Below are positions 35,365-48,085 of a DNA stretch of 64,000 bases, in pieces. Below the pieces are notes generated by a model. It was not told the DNA's origin. It did no database searches and worked only from the letters and a program-made list of their open reading frames with translations. Location: contig JADNYJ010000076.1 of assembly GCA_015501075.1 (NCBI GenBank), positions 116,238 through 180,237 on the forward strand, in the 5' to 3' direction. Each line of letters starts with the position of its first letter. Position 1 is the stretch's first letter. Origin of the DNA: Gymnopilus junonius (lineage: Eukaryota; Basidiomycota; Agaricomycetes; Agaricales; Galerinaceae). A program made the position numbers and the translations under genes.

Positions 35365-36729
35365 ATGCCTGCTGATCGTCCTGTCAGTGATAATCTCTTT
35401 TCCTCTTTCTCAGCGAACTAACCACGTCTCCGCTCCATCTTCCTCTTTTAGCCCAAGGGCCGAAGTACGCCATGCCTCATCTGTAATAAAACCATGGCGC
35501 GCCAGTCTGATCTTCCCCGCCATATGAAATCACACGAGAAAGCCGATAGCGAGTAAGTGTATTTAGCTCATCGGCGCTGTAATCATTAACAGTTGTTTGG
35601 CGCCCACAGCATGAATTTTTGTACGTACGCAAGATGCGTGTATAAGACACTACAGCATTCAAATTTAGTTATCCATCTTAGAAGACAGTACGCTAACTTT
35701 TCCTATCGAGCTCCAGGCGTTACCGTCTAACATCGTCTTTTCAGTAGGGGCGAAAAACCGTTTGTCTGTCCTGATTGTTCGGAGGGTTTCGCCGAGGATG
35801 GTGCTATGAAGCGACACAGGATGCGTAAGCATGGTTATATTCCAGACAGAGAGAAGAAAAGACAAGCTCTTGAGAAATTAATACCGGAAGCCGTTCGTGA
35901 ATCCAGCCTGCAACCCACTAGTACCTCGAAGTCCCAAGATTCTACCAAGCGTCGTCGCCGTCCTGCCACTACTGCGTCCAGTCTCAACGTCGATACCGAT
36001 CCCGGGGCCAACCTTTTGGTACCTTGTTGCCCGGAACTCTCGCCTTCAAACGCACCAGTGGAACTCAATTCTCCGGAGGTCGAATCCTCTCTGCGTCCTT
36101 CCTCTCAATCCGCTTCCTCGCACCACTCTTCTCCATCTAGTGTCCATCTTCCATACGACACTCCGTCGTTTCACGAGTATCGAGAGACCAGATATCGTAC
36201 TCGTCCTCGCAACGCTTCGCCTTATGATTCACTTCACCGCTATAGCGCGAACACCTCCCGTCGCGGCTCTGAATTGGATTCATCTCGCTGGGACTCATAC
36301 TCCACTCGTCACAGCTCTCCATCTTATTCATTTCGTCGCGACTCTCCGTCATACTCCTCTCCTCCGGTCGCATCCTCATCTCGTTGCGACTCTCCATTAT
36401 ATTCATCTCTTCCTGCGGCGTCTTCCTCTCGTCACAATTCTCCTTCATACGCCTCTCTGCCTGTCGCCTCTTCCTCTCGCGGCGATACTCCATTATACTC
36501 ACCTCTTCCTGTCGCCTCCAGCTCTCGTTCCAACTCTCCGCCATATCCCTGGCGTCCTTACAGCCACGATTATACGTGGTATAGTTCAGATCGTTACAGT
36601 CTTTCCCCATCCTATACATCTCGTTCTTCGAACTCTCCTCCACTTACGCCCTGTTACTACGGTTCCAGCTCTCATTCTTCTCGTACCTCAGAGTCACCCG
36701 AATTGTCCGAGGATGAAGATGTCGAATGA
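35365..36729 (+). CDS. C2H2 zinc-finger protein, two fingers and Ser-rich tail
   Basis: 367 residues in three exons (35365-35382, 35452-35552, 35745-36729); the joints are exact. Finger 1 is C14-x2-C17-x12-H30-x3-H34 (CLICNKTMARQSDLPRHMKSH). Finger 2 is C48-x2-C51-x12-H64-x4-H69, preceded by a TGEKP-like RGEKPF linker. Two adjacent C2H2 fingers usually bind DNA, so a nuclear transcription regulator is likely. A basic KRRRRP stretch near residue 110 may act as a nuclear signal. The tail is Ser/Pro/Arg/Tyr-rich with imperfect repeats of about 18 residues containing SPLYSSLPAASSSR-type units, and ends acidic (ESPELSEDEDVE). The first exon is only 18 nt; skipping the 69-nt intron to an earlier AG at 35413 would lose finger 1, so the chosen acceptor is favoured. 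Confidence 0.82.
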
Positions 36730-38526
36730 GCTCAGTTTATTGTCCTCGACTCCGTATACCAGATCACCACTCTCGTCGCTTCGCTCATCTCTGGACAAAA
36801 GCGAACTGAAGAGGACGATGACACGTGCTCGTCGAAGGAAGGATTGACACTGGACAGCCATCCTCCCTTGTTTTTTTATGCAGGTCTTCTTATTTCTGCA
36901 GTCATAATCTGTTGCAAGAAGTCTCCTAATGGAGTTGATCCTATTGTCGTACGTTGTCGTCACAGATGGAGACTGTTTGTATTCCAGTTATTGTGTGTAT
37001 TTCTCATATCTTTCCGAAGCTTCGATCTGTACTGTGCGAAAATTGCTCTCGAGTAGGAACGTGCTATGTCTTTTCTGTTTCTGTGTTCTGTTTTCGTCTA
37101 CTTAACTTCCTTTGGAACAAAAAATTACTCACGTGGAATGCTAGTTTGTCGCCGTATCTCGTTACCCGTCTAGTATGCTCTCGATCGTATTCTGTCTGTC
37201 CTGTGCTATCCTACTCATTCATATTAATGAATCACTGACTGTAATTGCTCACGCTGTCCTTTTTCGCGGTTCCTTCATTTCCAATCCTACTCGTGGATCG
37301 CATCATTTCTTCAAGATGCCGAAAATTGAAACTCCAACTGGCAGATCTATTTACGGAGTGAGAAATGTCGCCCGTTTCGAATCTGCAACCGAGTAATGGG
37401 TAAAGGCCTTCTATATGTCGTTCCACGAGTCATGTCCATTAAATTGCCTACCCGAGAAGAAGAATGTCAGGGACGCCTCAGAAGCTAGAATAGAATAACA
37501 CTTACCACGCCAACATATCGAGATTAGCCATGATGTAAGCAGAGAGGCGCATTACATTTTTAGCCGGTGCACGATAAGCCGCTTGGCTTGGCGCCTCGAA
37601 AGCGAGAGATCGGAAGGTCCAAAGGTAAGAGAGCTATGAAAGACCAGAAATTTTGTAATAGTTGGCTAAGAGGAGCTCAATCTAGCAGATGTCCACAGCA
37701 TGAACCATAGAATTCGAAGTAGGGAGATGAATCAAACAAATACGAATGAAAGTGAGTTCCGAAATCCGATCTAATTCGATTGATTGGATCTAGACGTCGT
37801 ATCACGTGATACATTATTTGTCAGGTATCGTGATAACCGGAGCTTGGATTCGAAAGCAGTTTATTTTTACCGCTCTACTTTGTTTGCATCCTCGAGTCCT
37901 CCATTGAATATACCTCCAGATGCTTAGGCATAGCATGCGACGAAAGAACTGCGGAGGTGAACAGAATTCGTTACTTTCTCAGCGTTTCTAAAATTACTAC
38001 GGCCAACGACGGGGTACCTGAAGTATCTGCAGTGGCTCAAAACAATGGCCATCGTGCTTTGGCCACTCGTTCTTTGTTTTTCTCGAAAATCGTTTGAATT
38101 TGTGGTCTTGCATCCTCTCATTCGGACTACCGTCATCAAGAACCAGGATTCCTTCCATCCACCTCACGGATCATTTGCTTAGCCCATTTCCGCTTGTGCA
38201 CCTGTTGAGCAGTGCAACGATATACCACCGCCTCTATACCCTTTGTGTTCTATACCACCGCCTCTATACTCCTTTGTGTTTTATACCACACTGTTTCCTT
38301 TTACGACATTGTTATGCCTGCAAATCGCCGAGTTAGTCGTAAATCCACTCAGAACCAACTTTTTACTAACATTTCGATGGACTAGAGTCATCGACGCGCT
38401 TCATTTCACCCGTACACGACACTGAATAGGATCTTAACAGACATTAATAGGGATAATAGACATAGACCCAGTCGGACTGTCATCATAACCGAACCTGTGC
38501 ACATATACAACACCCGCCATCCGCGA
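36730..38526. other. Intergenic
   Basis: No supported gene in about 1.8 kb. Short open frames on both strands lack motifs. A small direct repeat lies near 38220. Confidence 0.35.
38220..38290. repeat. 30-bp direct repeat, about 2.3 copies
   Basis: TATACCACCGCCTCTATAC followed by a CTTTGTGTT-type end occurs twice in tandem, with a third partial TATACCACA start. Confidence 0.75.
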
Positions 38527-39165
38527 ATGCAAACGGTAATCGTCACCAAACCCAGCCGTGCCGCTCCACCTCCACCATTCAAGTCGTTCCATACTCTCTT
38601 CCCCGGAATGTCAGCCGCCTTTTCGGATGGTGAATATGACCCTACGACTGTCGCTCCGCCCCATTACTCTTACCCTCTCTCTTCCTTAACTCCCATGCCG
38701 GAGCTCTTCACCCACATTATACGTATCGTTCATCCCTCAGTGCGCCTTTCCAAGGTGGGCTGCAAATACAGTTACAGCGAGGCGACAGCCCAGGATCGTT
38801 CAGAGCTTACATCCGGAGAATCGTGGATAAACTACGATGAAGCTTCGATGAAGATTGTGCTCACCCTTGTCGTCTCCGCAGAACCTGTAGTACCGGAAAA
38901 TGTCCCTTCGTTAACACTGGATCAGGCCATCATCACGAGAGATTTTATCTCTCTCGCCCTTCCTTACTCCCCTTACTGCCAATATAAGCCTCGATCTACA
39001 TCCCTGCCGCCTACTCCTTATCCTCCTCATGTCCTCATTACAGGTCCCGAGGACTTCACGCAAGAAACTGCCCTTGATATTTCATTTATTTCCGCCTCCT
39101 ACTATGCATTCGTCACTACATCCTCAATACCCGCGGCCCTCCGGAGGTTCAAGAATACAGTGTGA
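38527..39165 (+). CDS. Hypothetical protein
   Basis: 212-residue single open frame from ATG 38527. The N-terminus is Pro-rich (AAPPPPFKSFHTLFPGM). The middle contains MPELFTHIIRIVHP and MKIVLTLVVSAEPVVP. The C-terminal third reads HVLITGPEDFTQETALDISF and then ISASYYAFVTTSSIPAALRR. That last stretch faintly recalls the region after the catalytic loop in fungal dual-specificity phosphatases, but no HCx5R motif is present, so this is not a functional claim. Codon use looks coding. An upstream exon is possible because the frame stays open for at least ten codons before the ATG. Confidence 0.5.
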   Translation: MQTVIVTKPSRAAPPPPFKSFHTLFPGMSAAFSDGEYDPTTVAPPHYSYPLSSLTPMPELFTHIIRIVHPSVRLSKVGCKYSYSEATAQDRSELTSGESWINYDEASMKIVLTLVVSAEPVVPENVPSLTLDQAIITRDFISLALPYSPYCQYKPRSTSLPPTPYPPHVLITGPEDFTQETALDISFISASYYAFVTTSSIPAALRRFKNTV

Positions 39166-39474
39166 GATGCCTTTGAGACGGCTAAGTGCAGGCGCTTGAT
39201 CAAACGTTATTCTTATGACGCAGAAGGTGAGGAGCACAAACATGGATACTCAGAGAGAGAGACCGATATTCTGACATGGGTTTCGATTATCGACCGCACA
39301 CCATATCCTATACTGCAAGTTTTCACCGAGGAAAATTGTCCAAAATATATTTCTCGATATGAGTGAAGGAGTGAAGGCGACTTGTTTTCTGTAATTCCTT
39401 CTGAAGATATATCAATATAGTACATGACTCTTTTATCAGTGTATACCCGTTCTAATACATATGTAGTATTCATT

Positions 39475-41469
39475 TGTTAATGATAACCTTACCGACGTCC
39501 TCCGAGCTGCTCCCCGAATCGGCAGCAGATGACGCTGTTCCCGTTGTCTCGGTCACCGATGGTCTTGTGCGCGGTTGAAGAACAAGTCGTTTGTGTTGTT
39601 GAGGTTCAAGGGCTAAAATCTCCACAATTAGTACACTAGACACTATATATCGCCGCAGAAATGACTCACGTTTGGCAGCAGCACCTCCTGCTTCAGCGCT
39701 CTGGGCACTGAGCATCGAAAAGATGTTTGAGCCGGTGTTCGTGCGAGAGATGGACTCCCGTTTAACATCATTACCCTTCTTTCCGGAAAATATATTGCTC
39801 GGTCCAAATGTGATGGGCTGACCCTTGGTGATCTGCCCATAGTCGGAGAGGTCACCAGCCTTGGTGGGTGGTCGTGCGGCTCCGCTTCCAGCAACAGCCC
39901 AGCCATCTGGATTGACCTGAGGGTATTCATTACTGTCACCACCGCCTCTTGATCCGCCTCGGGGCATGTTAATTTGCCGATAATAAGACTCTTTTTCTTG
40001 AGCAGTACCAGCATTACGAGGAATCCATTTACGTTCGCGTAGTTCAAGCAAGTCCTATAGCACGTCATCAGCAAACCCAGCATTTTTCAGAGAAAAGAGG
40101 GAACAGACCTGAAGCATAAACTGCATACGAAGAGTGACATTGGGTTCTTTGTGAGCTCTTTCATCCGTGCAAGTAAACGTCCATGTGAGCACGGGCCTTG
40201 GATGATCGAGAATGGCACCAACAGTGGTCAGAAGTTTGCAGAGGGACTCAATCTCCTCTTCTTCTGGATTGTCGAGGTTTCCGAGCAACTTCTTCACACA
40301 ATTGTGCATGATACGTTCCGTGAGCATTTGCACCTTGAACAGCTCGCCAAAGAACTTCATGAAACCGACCTTTTGCTTGGCTTTTCGCGCGGCGTAATAT
40401 TCATCGGAATAAAGGAAACTTCGCCGTCCTTGCCCTCCTCCTTGGTCTTCTCACTCGCGGCCTCGTCTTCCGTGGCTTTCGAGGTAGCGGAGCGGCAGCG
40501 ACCAATCCGCCTCGAATTCCTCCTGACACATGTTAAGGAGTACTTGCGGAACAATTGACCACCAGCAATGGTTTACCCTCATTGTTCTTGATGCCGTCGT
40601 CCTGGACTTTGGGACTGATCTGCTGCATCATCTTCCTGCACAGACGCGCGTACATCGTGGACCTTGTCGCCTCATCCGTGGCTTCTCGAAGACAAGACGG
40701 GTAACATGGATGATGGTTCGTCCGTCCTTCTCCTTCTCGGATTTGTTGGCCCAGGAAATGATCTGATCAGAGATAGAGTCGAAGTTCCCTATGGTCAGCA
40801 TGTTGAGAAGACCCTTGACCTTGCGGTCAACCATTTGAGGAAGTCAACGTCCCTTGCATGACTTTCTATCCCAGCGGTGAGCAGAGACTTGGAGGTGCGA
40901 CAGGCTCAAGGTTGGCCTGTTGTTGATTCTGGTAGTTTTGGTTTGCTGACCACCAGGAGCCCTGTTGGTCTCTCCTCTCTTCTCACCTCACTTGCTGCAG
41001 GATCGATCACGAAGAGGTGCATCTGGACCACCTTGGACCACCTTAACTGACAGTCCGCGTGACAGCAACAGGCCGGTTGGGAAACGCATCGGCACCGGTA
41101 CCAGCGACGGAAACTGCACGATTACCTACGCTCCAGTAGACATGGCTAAGGTCTTCGCTGCTGAGCTTGCATGAACTGGTGGCAAGGTTGTTCATGCTGA
41201 ATGGATTGGAAGTGCTCTTGCCGAAAGTTACTGAGGAGAAGCAGAGACCGATGGAACCCTGGGAGGAGCAGCAACGCCGGAGGCCTGAACCTTGACAGTG
41301 ACGGCCAGGGCCGCCACGGGTTATACCGTCCTGCGTGCATTGAAGATTGATCTGCTGGTTCTAAACCAACGAGAGGTGGAAACATGGCGTGCAAGCCTGC
41401 ATGAACTGCATAGAGAATTCGCGATCCTATCCACAGACAAAAATGAGCGTTAGAGAAAAAAAGATGCAC
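39475..41469 (-). pseudogene. eIF4G (MIF4G domain) pseudogene
   Basis: A damaged copy of translation initiation factor eIF4G, the scaffold that links eIF4E, eIF4A and eIF3. From high to low coordinates: FMQAC...VGLEPADQS, KVKGLLNMLTIGNFDSISD with QIISWANKSEKEKDGRT (start of MIF4G), ARLCRKMMQQISPKVQDDG, FFGELFKVQMLTERIMHNCV, KKLLGNLDNPEEEEIESLCK and LLELRERKWIPRN. At least five frame changes are needed to follow the homologous sequence, for example in LVFEKA near 40700, GKPIAGGQLF near 40573, and again near 40430, 40395 and 40180; most are single missing bases. A GT-AG intron before LLELRERKW is retained, so it arose by DNA duplication rather than retroposition. The 3' part after about 39480 is absent. 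Confidence 0.85.
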
Positions 41470-42438
41470 TTAGAATGAGAATGTACCTGTATATGCCAAC
41501 TTTAATATATTCGTTCAACTCTGGCCACGGGTGGAGGACACCCTCGGGTACTGAACAGTCGAGACATCCGTAATGAATCTAATGATGCGGGCAGTGGCAA
41601 GGCGGTTCGAGGAGCGGGGACATTCGTCTTCTTGGCGACGGAAAGGCCGAGAGGACCGAGGCGTTGTCTCCTTTGAAGTCCTTTCGGTTATTGAATATTG
41701 AAGATTCACATGACCTGATTATTACTGACGCTTGTGGCCCGGACATTATCCCGGTCAATTCGAAAGATTGTTGGATTGGGGTCCGCATTGATATTGACAA
41801 TCGTCACAGAAGGCTGAGTGTTATCGCAACCAATGTCGGACATGACTGCAGCGAGAGGCAGCACTTCATTCAAATAAAATGGAGTCATTCGCTTGTCAGA
41901 ATAGCAACGTGTTGAAAGAAGACGCGCTCATCGTCAATCTAAACTTCACTCCAAACAATTTATCTGTCGTAGCTTCGTCGAAGGACGATTGGCTCGAAAT
42001 TGACTGTCTGGTAAGGAGTATATCAGCCATAACTTACCTTGAAGGACTCACAATTCTCCCTCGAAGTGAAGCCGAATATAACACTGCCGAACATTGCGTA
42101 TTGAGGAGAAGAAGGAAAGTATATTGAATAAATTCTAGTTCATGATATCTACGTGATCGAGGCACCAGGCAAATTATCGCTGAGACGCCACTCAGTCCTC
42201 TTCCAATCTCCCTGTACCTTTCCTTGACACCTGCTCATTGTTCATTTTCAGTCGTCGGAAGACGTGGAATCAATAGGTACCAGTTTGTTCATTTTGTGTC
42301 CAGTTCTAAGAGGAAAAGTCCTCACTTTCATCGCTACTTTCCCTCAATTCGTCATCCTCATTCTCAGATGAGGGAACAACCATGCGCTGGTGTTTTTTCT
42401 TCTGAGCTTCAGATTGTTGCTTTACATTCCTCTTGCTT
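41470..42438. other. Intergenic
   Basis: No supported gene; several overlapping short frames only. Confidence 0.35.
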
Positions 42439-44523
42439 TTACGCTCGTCTGGTGGTAGATGTGCTTTTCGCGTTCACGTCTTCACAGTTTGCCTGCGCTT
42501 GGATAAAGCCTTCGGCGTGTTCGTGCTCGTAAGACACGCACTCCAATCTCACGATACTGATATACTAAAAACCGCAAACATAAGCTCTTTGAGTAAACGA
42601 CCATGTTGAGGAACCTACCTCATCACCACGTTCAAATGCCTCAACGACATCAGCATCAGAAAGTGAGTTAAGGTAATTCTTCGTCGCAATGAGGGTAGAC
42701 TCCTCTGCGATCTGTTGCTCTGTAGGTTCAGTTTGCAGTCTCTTCCTAAGGGTGATACGAGCACGGAGATCACGATAGACTGGATATTTCTTATGTGTCG
42801 CGATTTTCTGTCCCCATGCGTTCTTGACCTAAATATATTAATCTGGGATCTTAATAAGTTACAAATGTGAAAGACGTACCGCCTGATCTTGGGCCGAAAA
42901 CTCCTCCTTTGTCATTTTGCCAACTTTCTTGCACGTATACTCTCCAGCGTAATTCAGTCGCACTTTCTTGCTGCCATTTGCTTTTATAAAGAGGGTCCAT
43001 GGGCCATCTTTGCACATTTCCTCGCGGCAGCTCAGAAGTAAACCAGGTTCTCCAGGTGAATGCGGCATCTCCGGGTTCAATCCAATTGTAGGCAACAAGA
43101 ACTTAAGAGGGAGATTCTTCTTTTTCGACTTCCACAAAAAGCCCATTCCAGGAAGGCCGTACTCCTCGCTCAATGCTTTTCGAGAGACCTGTACAGATAA
43201 GGGAGGCGGCTGAATCAGAAACGCATGGGCATCACGCAGATACATGGAAATTTCGGACTGATCCAAGGTGAAGTAGCCACCTTCTGTTTCGCTTTTCCTT
43301 TTCCCTTTCGGTCGCTCGGTACAGGAACTTGAGGTTTAGGTCTCCGGATCAGAGGTGTAGGCAGTGTGTTCAGCTCCTCCAGTTGGTTGGAGGTAGCGGG
43401 CGGGAGTGGGTCAGAAGGAGTAACCAACCTACGTGCACCTGAGACAGTTGAAGGCATTTTAGAACTCGGCAAAGAAGATGCTCCGACCGGAGAAGATATC
43501 GACGTCCAGATTTGATCCTCATTGGGAGAAGGTGAGCCTTCAGGTGAAAGGTAGATTCTATCAATAGAACTCATTCCCAGTCGTGTACGTGCAGAGGGTG
43601 TTTCGGGTACAGCTTTTTGGGATGGGGTACCGATCGCAGACGTTGGAGGCGAGGGGTCAGATGTTCTGGAAATGGCTTGTCGTTCTGCCATGGTGACAGG
43701 TAAGCGTGAAAATTTCCGAATAGGCCGCCTTTGCCTCTTTGTAGAAATGGCATCGAATGACTAAAATATCTGTCATAATCTGCAAAATGAGGAGAATGAA
43801 ACTCAACTAACTGAAGAATCTTGCTTTCAACATCATTATCATCTTGGAGATAAATCTCTACCAGGAGACGCTGAGTTAGGAAAAACAACGAGTGCTCAAA
43901 GGCGCTGCACCTTCTCTTCTTCTCAGTTGTTGCTAGTTCTATCTTGGCCTTACGATGTGATGCAGGCAATACTTTGATAGCGACCTGAAAAAAAGGAGAG
44001 AGAGATCTTCAAAAAATCATAATGAAATTGTAAATTCACTTGTACAATACCTTTGCCTCTGGTAATTTAGTTTTCGATGGTTTTGGAGGTGTTTGCAACA
44101 TCTGCACCTCCATCTATTGCCAGTTTAGAGAAATATAAATCTTTGAATAGAATCACAAGCCCACCTCCGTGCCAGAAGAAACTGTGAGAGCATCTGAGGC
44201 AGATGGCTGAGATGGTGCAGACCCCGAAGCATTATTGGGCGCGGAGGTCGCGATTTGGGATCGTAAATCTGTTATTTCGAACTCCTTAACGGAACAAGGG
44301 TTTTCATAGTAAGTATATGAAATAGGGAACACGAATTCTTTGTAATTAAACTCGCCAACTTCATCCGTTTACTCCTTTCTTCCTCGTATTGCTTCTCTAA
44401 GCCATGGTAGGCAGATCGCGCTTTCTTGGCCTCTTCTTCCGATTCTAAGGCAAGCTGCCTGAACCTGCGTAAAGCTTTGACCTCGGCCTCCAAATTAGCT
44501 ATCCTTGACGACTGGGCATCCAT
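42439..44523 (-). CDS. Coiled-coil hypothetical protein, multi-exon, joints uncertain
   Basis: Unrecognised gene. From ATG 44523 the first exon encodes a charged coiled coil (MDAQSSRIANLEAEVKAL, then RFRQLALESEEEAKKARSAY). Later exons read EITDLRSQIATSAPN, MEVQMLQTPPKPSKTKLP, KAKIELATTEKKRRCSAFEH and a Ser/Pro/Thr-rich linker (43691-43330). A folded-looking block follows (43266-42885: YLRDAHAFLIQPPPLSVQVS, EYGLPGMGFLWKSKKKN, WTLFIKANGSKKVRLNY). After a 49-nt intron comes VKNAWGQKIATHKKYPVYRD with RARITLRKRLQTEPTEQQI, and a last exon ends at TAA 42439. The linker-to-block transition (PKPQ to SSCTERPKGKRKSETEGGYF) needs one missing base near 43330, and the first intron has no consensus donor in frame. 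So the gene is partly damaged or mis-modelled. Function unknown. Confidence 0.5.
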
Positions 44524-45440
44524 GATGACTTGATGATGGCAGGCGGCGGTGACAACTGAAGTGACAGATGGCAAACGCGAACGCCACGTGATAGAAACAC
44601 ATGATTGGTGTCCGGAGCCTGGACCCATATTCCAAACGGGGAGTTCTCCGTCTCTGAAATGCTGTATCGTCTTCTCATCCTTACTGCTATGAGGAATTTC
44701 AGCAATTATCTGGATTTGCTATGGGGAACTTGCTGTGAGTACCTCGTCGCCAACTTTCTTTCGACTAATTGTTCGTTTTCGATGGACTGATTACTTCTGA
44801 TAGGTTGCATGAAAACAATAGACGACTCTCATTTTCTATCTCGAACAAAAGCACATCCAAGAGAACTACAGATCGATGAAGAATTTTCCATGCGAAATTA
44901 TACACTCAATGCTTCAGGGATATTCATCGCAGAGCGGCCATCGAAACATTATACGGTAGCAGCTCCACACCAGTCGCAGTCCAAGAAAGAGCAGAAGACA
45001 AATAACATAGAAGCAGACCGAGGCAACTCCGCGACATATTAGTGTTTCATGCATGCAAACGGCAAGCTGACGTTTCCGCGGGTGAGCGTTGAATCTCTCC
45101 TGCTGATTCCCTATGAATGACAGGAAGTGTTATTTTCAAGGTAAACGATGAGCAGTAGTCAGCGTTCATATCTACATGAATGGTCGGGACTTCGCAGCTG
45201 TAAATTTTCTGGGAGTCGTTCTTGACAGTCTTCGGCACACACAGAGTTGGATATTAGTAACTGTGATAGTCTTCAACCAAACGTTGAAGGAAGAGTTCTC
45301 ACGAGTTGGGACAAGGCAAAAACTGTGCATCATCAATTTGAGAGACGACGACAGTTTACACATGGTATACCAACACAAGCACCAAGAGAAAAGGAAAGAC
45401 AAAGATAGGGTATCAATAGCTTGAATCCATTGGGTTGAGG
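44524..45440. other. Intergenic
   Basis: Spacer between two minus-strand genes. Small frames on both strands are unsupported. Confidence 0.35.
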
Positions 45441-48085
45441 TTATACCCGACCAGTGCGAGCGTCCTCCTTTATGAAATCGACAGCCTGAAGACAAAGAGA
45501 TTTAGAACGTCACAAAAATTCAAGTGGCGCCAGGCGAACACACCCTTTCAGCGATCATATACACCGTAGCCGACTATGGGAGTGTTAATTAGTACTTGAA
45601 CTACATGAAATCAACCAAAGAAGACTTACAAGATGCGCGCTGATGGGGAAGGGTATAATTGATGCATCTAGAATCAATGTTGGTCAGTCAAAGGAGGTAG
45701 CTATGAAACAGAATAAATCAATACACACCAACGACACGGACGTTCTCTATCCCATAGACCCTGAGCTCAGAATCAACAACGCCCCCAAATTCCTCCGGCA
45801 TCATCGCCAAGGAACCCATAATGTGGTTATCGCTCCCAGAAGTATCAACAGCCCACTCCGTCAACGCTTCTTCACTATCCACATCTGCACCAGGCTCAAA
45901 CTCGCCGTCATAGATTCCATCAAGCGGCGGCATGCGGAGCATCTCGCGCGCGCGTTGGATAGCTTTGACGTGCGTGATGACGTCAAGAGGGTGGGTGTAG
46001 TACGCTGGATCGATGACTGGCATGTCCGTCGGATTTGGAGAGGATATGTGTGTTCGGCCGCGAGAGAAGGGGTTCAGGAGGACAGCGTTGATAGAGGAAA
46101 ATTTGCGAGCTGGGCGGTCGGCAAAGTTCTTGGTAGGTCCCGCATAGCCAGGTTCTGATAAGAGATGAGCAATTGTTTTTGGATGACTAGAGGCTGGAAG
46201 TATGAACCAAAGTTGAGCTCCACAGGCGCTGAATTATCTTCTTCCCAACCCTTCAATGCGAAGTTATACTGCCACTTGATTCCTCGAGTTAAGTTCTTAT
46301 TACCATTTGAGAAGAGTTCGGCGTAATATTCGACGTCCCTTCTTGTGTCCTCGAGTACTTCGTTGAGCTCATCATCGTCCTCGAATAGCTGTGAAGGAAG
46401 AGCGAGACTCAAAGACCGAGGAGCAGCAGAATACATTCCTGAAGCCCAGGATCGCATGAGAACAAATGGCGTGAAAGGTTAGGTTTGCGTTGACTGACCA
46501 GTGCGATTATGATACCAGAGGCGTTGCTGTTGCTTATCCAGGTCGGCATCTAATTTCAAAGAATCGCGAGTATATCTATTATGGCCAGAATGAATGAAAA
46601 GCTTCATGAAGGCGAAGAGGTGGCCTACTCGGCGGTGGTGAAAGAGTTAGCCCAGCTATGGACATGATCTGCAAATCGCTCAGTTCACCAGGTCTAGTCC
46701 GGGGTAGGGCAAGAAACATACCAATGAAATTTTCGCCGACAGTAGGCAGTTCCAAAATTGAATTAATTCCAGCTGCCTTAAGGATGCTTCAAAGGAAATA
46801 TAAGTATGACGGTCGGAACGAGGAGTCCGAATACCTACGTGGCGTTACCGACTCCTGATAACTCGAGTATCTTGGGACTTCCAATGGCGCCAGCGGACAA
46901 AATGACCTCCTTTCGAACGAACACCTGGTGGGTCTGTCCATCCTTGGACCGGAACTCGACGCCAACTGCTCGCAAGGTCGTATTCGGAGACGGAGGATCC
47001 CAGATGATCCTGGTCGCCAAAACATCCGTCATAACATCGAGGTTAGGCCTATCCCTGAATGGCGTATAGTAACCGCAGACTGCGGAGCATCTAGCAAAGA
47101 AAAGCATTAAATATAGGAAAGAAGCATATCAAACTCGCACAACTGCTCACCGAGTATTATTGCGTGCATCCAGAGCATTCGGAGAAACGCCAACTGTGCC
47201 CTGAGGGTGTCCATTGGCCAGATCCATTGACGGTTCAAAGTCAGTAGCGGAGGCCCAGAGCTGAGATTGAGGGAAGAAATAGTTCGGGAATCCCACTTTA
47301 ACGCGACCTTCTGCGGAACTTGCGTGAAATTCATCCATGTAGGATGCGTCGTTCTCGATTTGAAAATCGTTGGGTGGTGTGAAGACTTCAGATTTCTTGA
47401 AGTAGGGCAAGAGCGCATCCCAGGTCCAGCGCGGGTCGTCGTTGAGGATACCCCAGCCATCGTATTGCTTCTTTTCGGCTCGTGGCTATCGGCAGCGCGA
47501 GTTCAGAAAGGAGGTTTGGTAAAAACAGAAGGAAAGCATTACGTGGATCATGCTATTAACTGAGATTGATGCAAGTGAGTCCAAGTGTTTTATCAAGTGG
47601 CATCGAGAGACTCACTGATTGTACCGCCCCCAAGAGCCTTCCCAGCAGCGATGCTCGTGTTCCTTCCCCCGAAGTTTTCTTGTGGCACGGTCTTGTAAGC
47701 CCAGTTAAGCGTCGAGAACGATTTTGCGGCCCCAGTCAGCCCAGGAATGAACACCTGCAAAAGTCACATTGAAAATGGTAAAGAAAAACACTCGAGAATG
47801 ACGAACCTCCGGTAGGTCTTCTGCGTTGGGTCCTGCTTCAATGACGGCGACGGTCACATTCGAGTCTTCTGTGAGACGACTTGCAACAGCAATACCACTG
47901 TAATAGAATGATCAATCTCAGAAGGAACAGGAATGAAATAGAATTTACGCATTTCCGCCACCAATCACGACATAATCGTATCTGGCCGACAGTGTCCGGG
48001 ATTCAAAGGAAAATGGATGGGAAAATGCAGGCGGTGCGGGACCAAGGGTCAGCGCAAAAAGCAACCCTCGTGCCAAACGTTGCAT
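45441..48085 (-). CDS. Secreted GMC-family oxidoreductase (AA3-like)
   Basis: FAD-dependent glucose-methanol-choline oxidoreductase, roughly 650 residues over more than ten short-intron exons. ATG 48085 starts a signal peptide (LARGLLFALTLGPAPPAFS). The ADP-binding motif follows: YDYVVIGGGNA|GIAVASRL, split by an intron. Then come IEAGPNAEDLPE, ALGGGTIINSMI, PRAEKKQYDGWG, DDPRWTWDALLPYFKKSE, GSPKILELSGVGNA (second GMC signature) and LPTVGENFIG. Near the C-terminus SDNHIMGSLAMM holds the first catalytic His position, and GVVDSELRVYGIENVRVVDA and PFPISAHL hold the second; it ends AVDFIKEDARTGRV. Members include aryl-alcohol oxidases and pyranose dehydrogenases that supply H2O2 or reduce quinones in lignocellulose attack; the substrate cannot be read here. 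All exon joints I checked are in frame, so the gene looks functional. Confidence 0.9.

Noticed and set aside
34867..35421. 184-codon plus-strand frame before the zinc-finger gene
   Set aside because: It overlaps the zinc-finger start in another frame, lacks domains, and is explained by chance openness.
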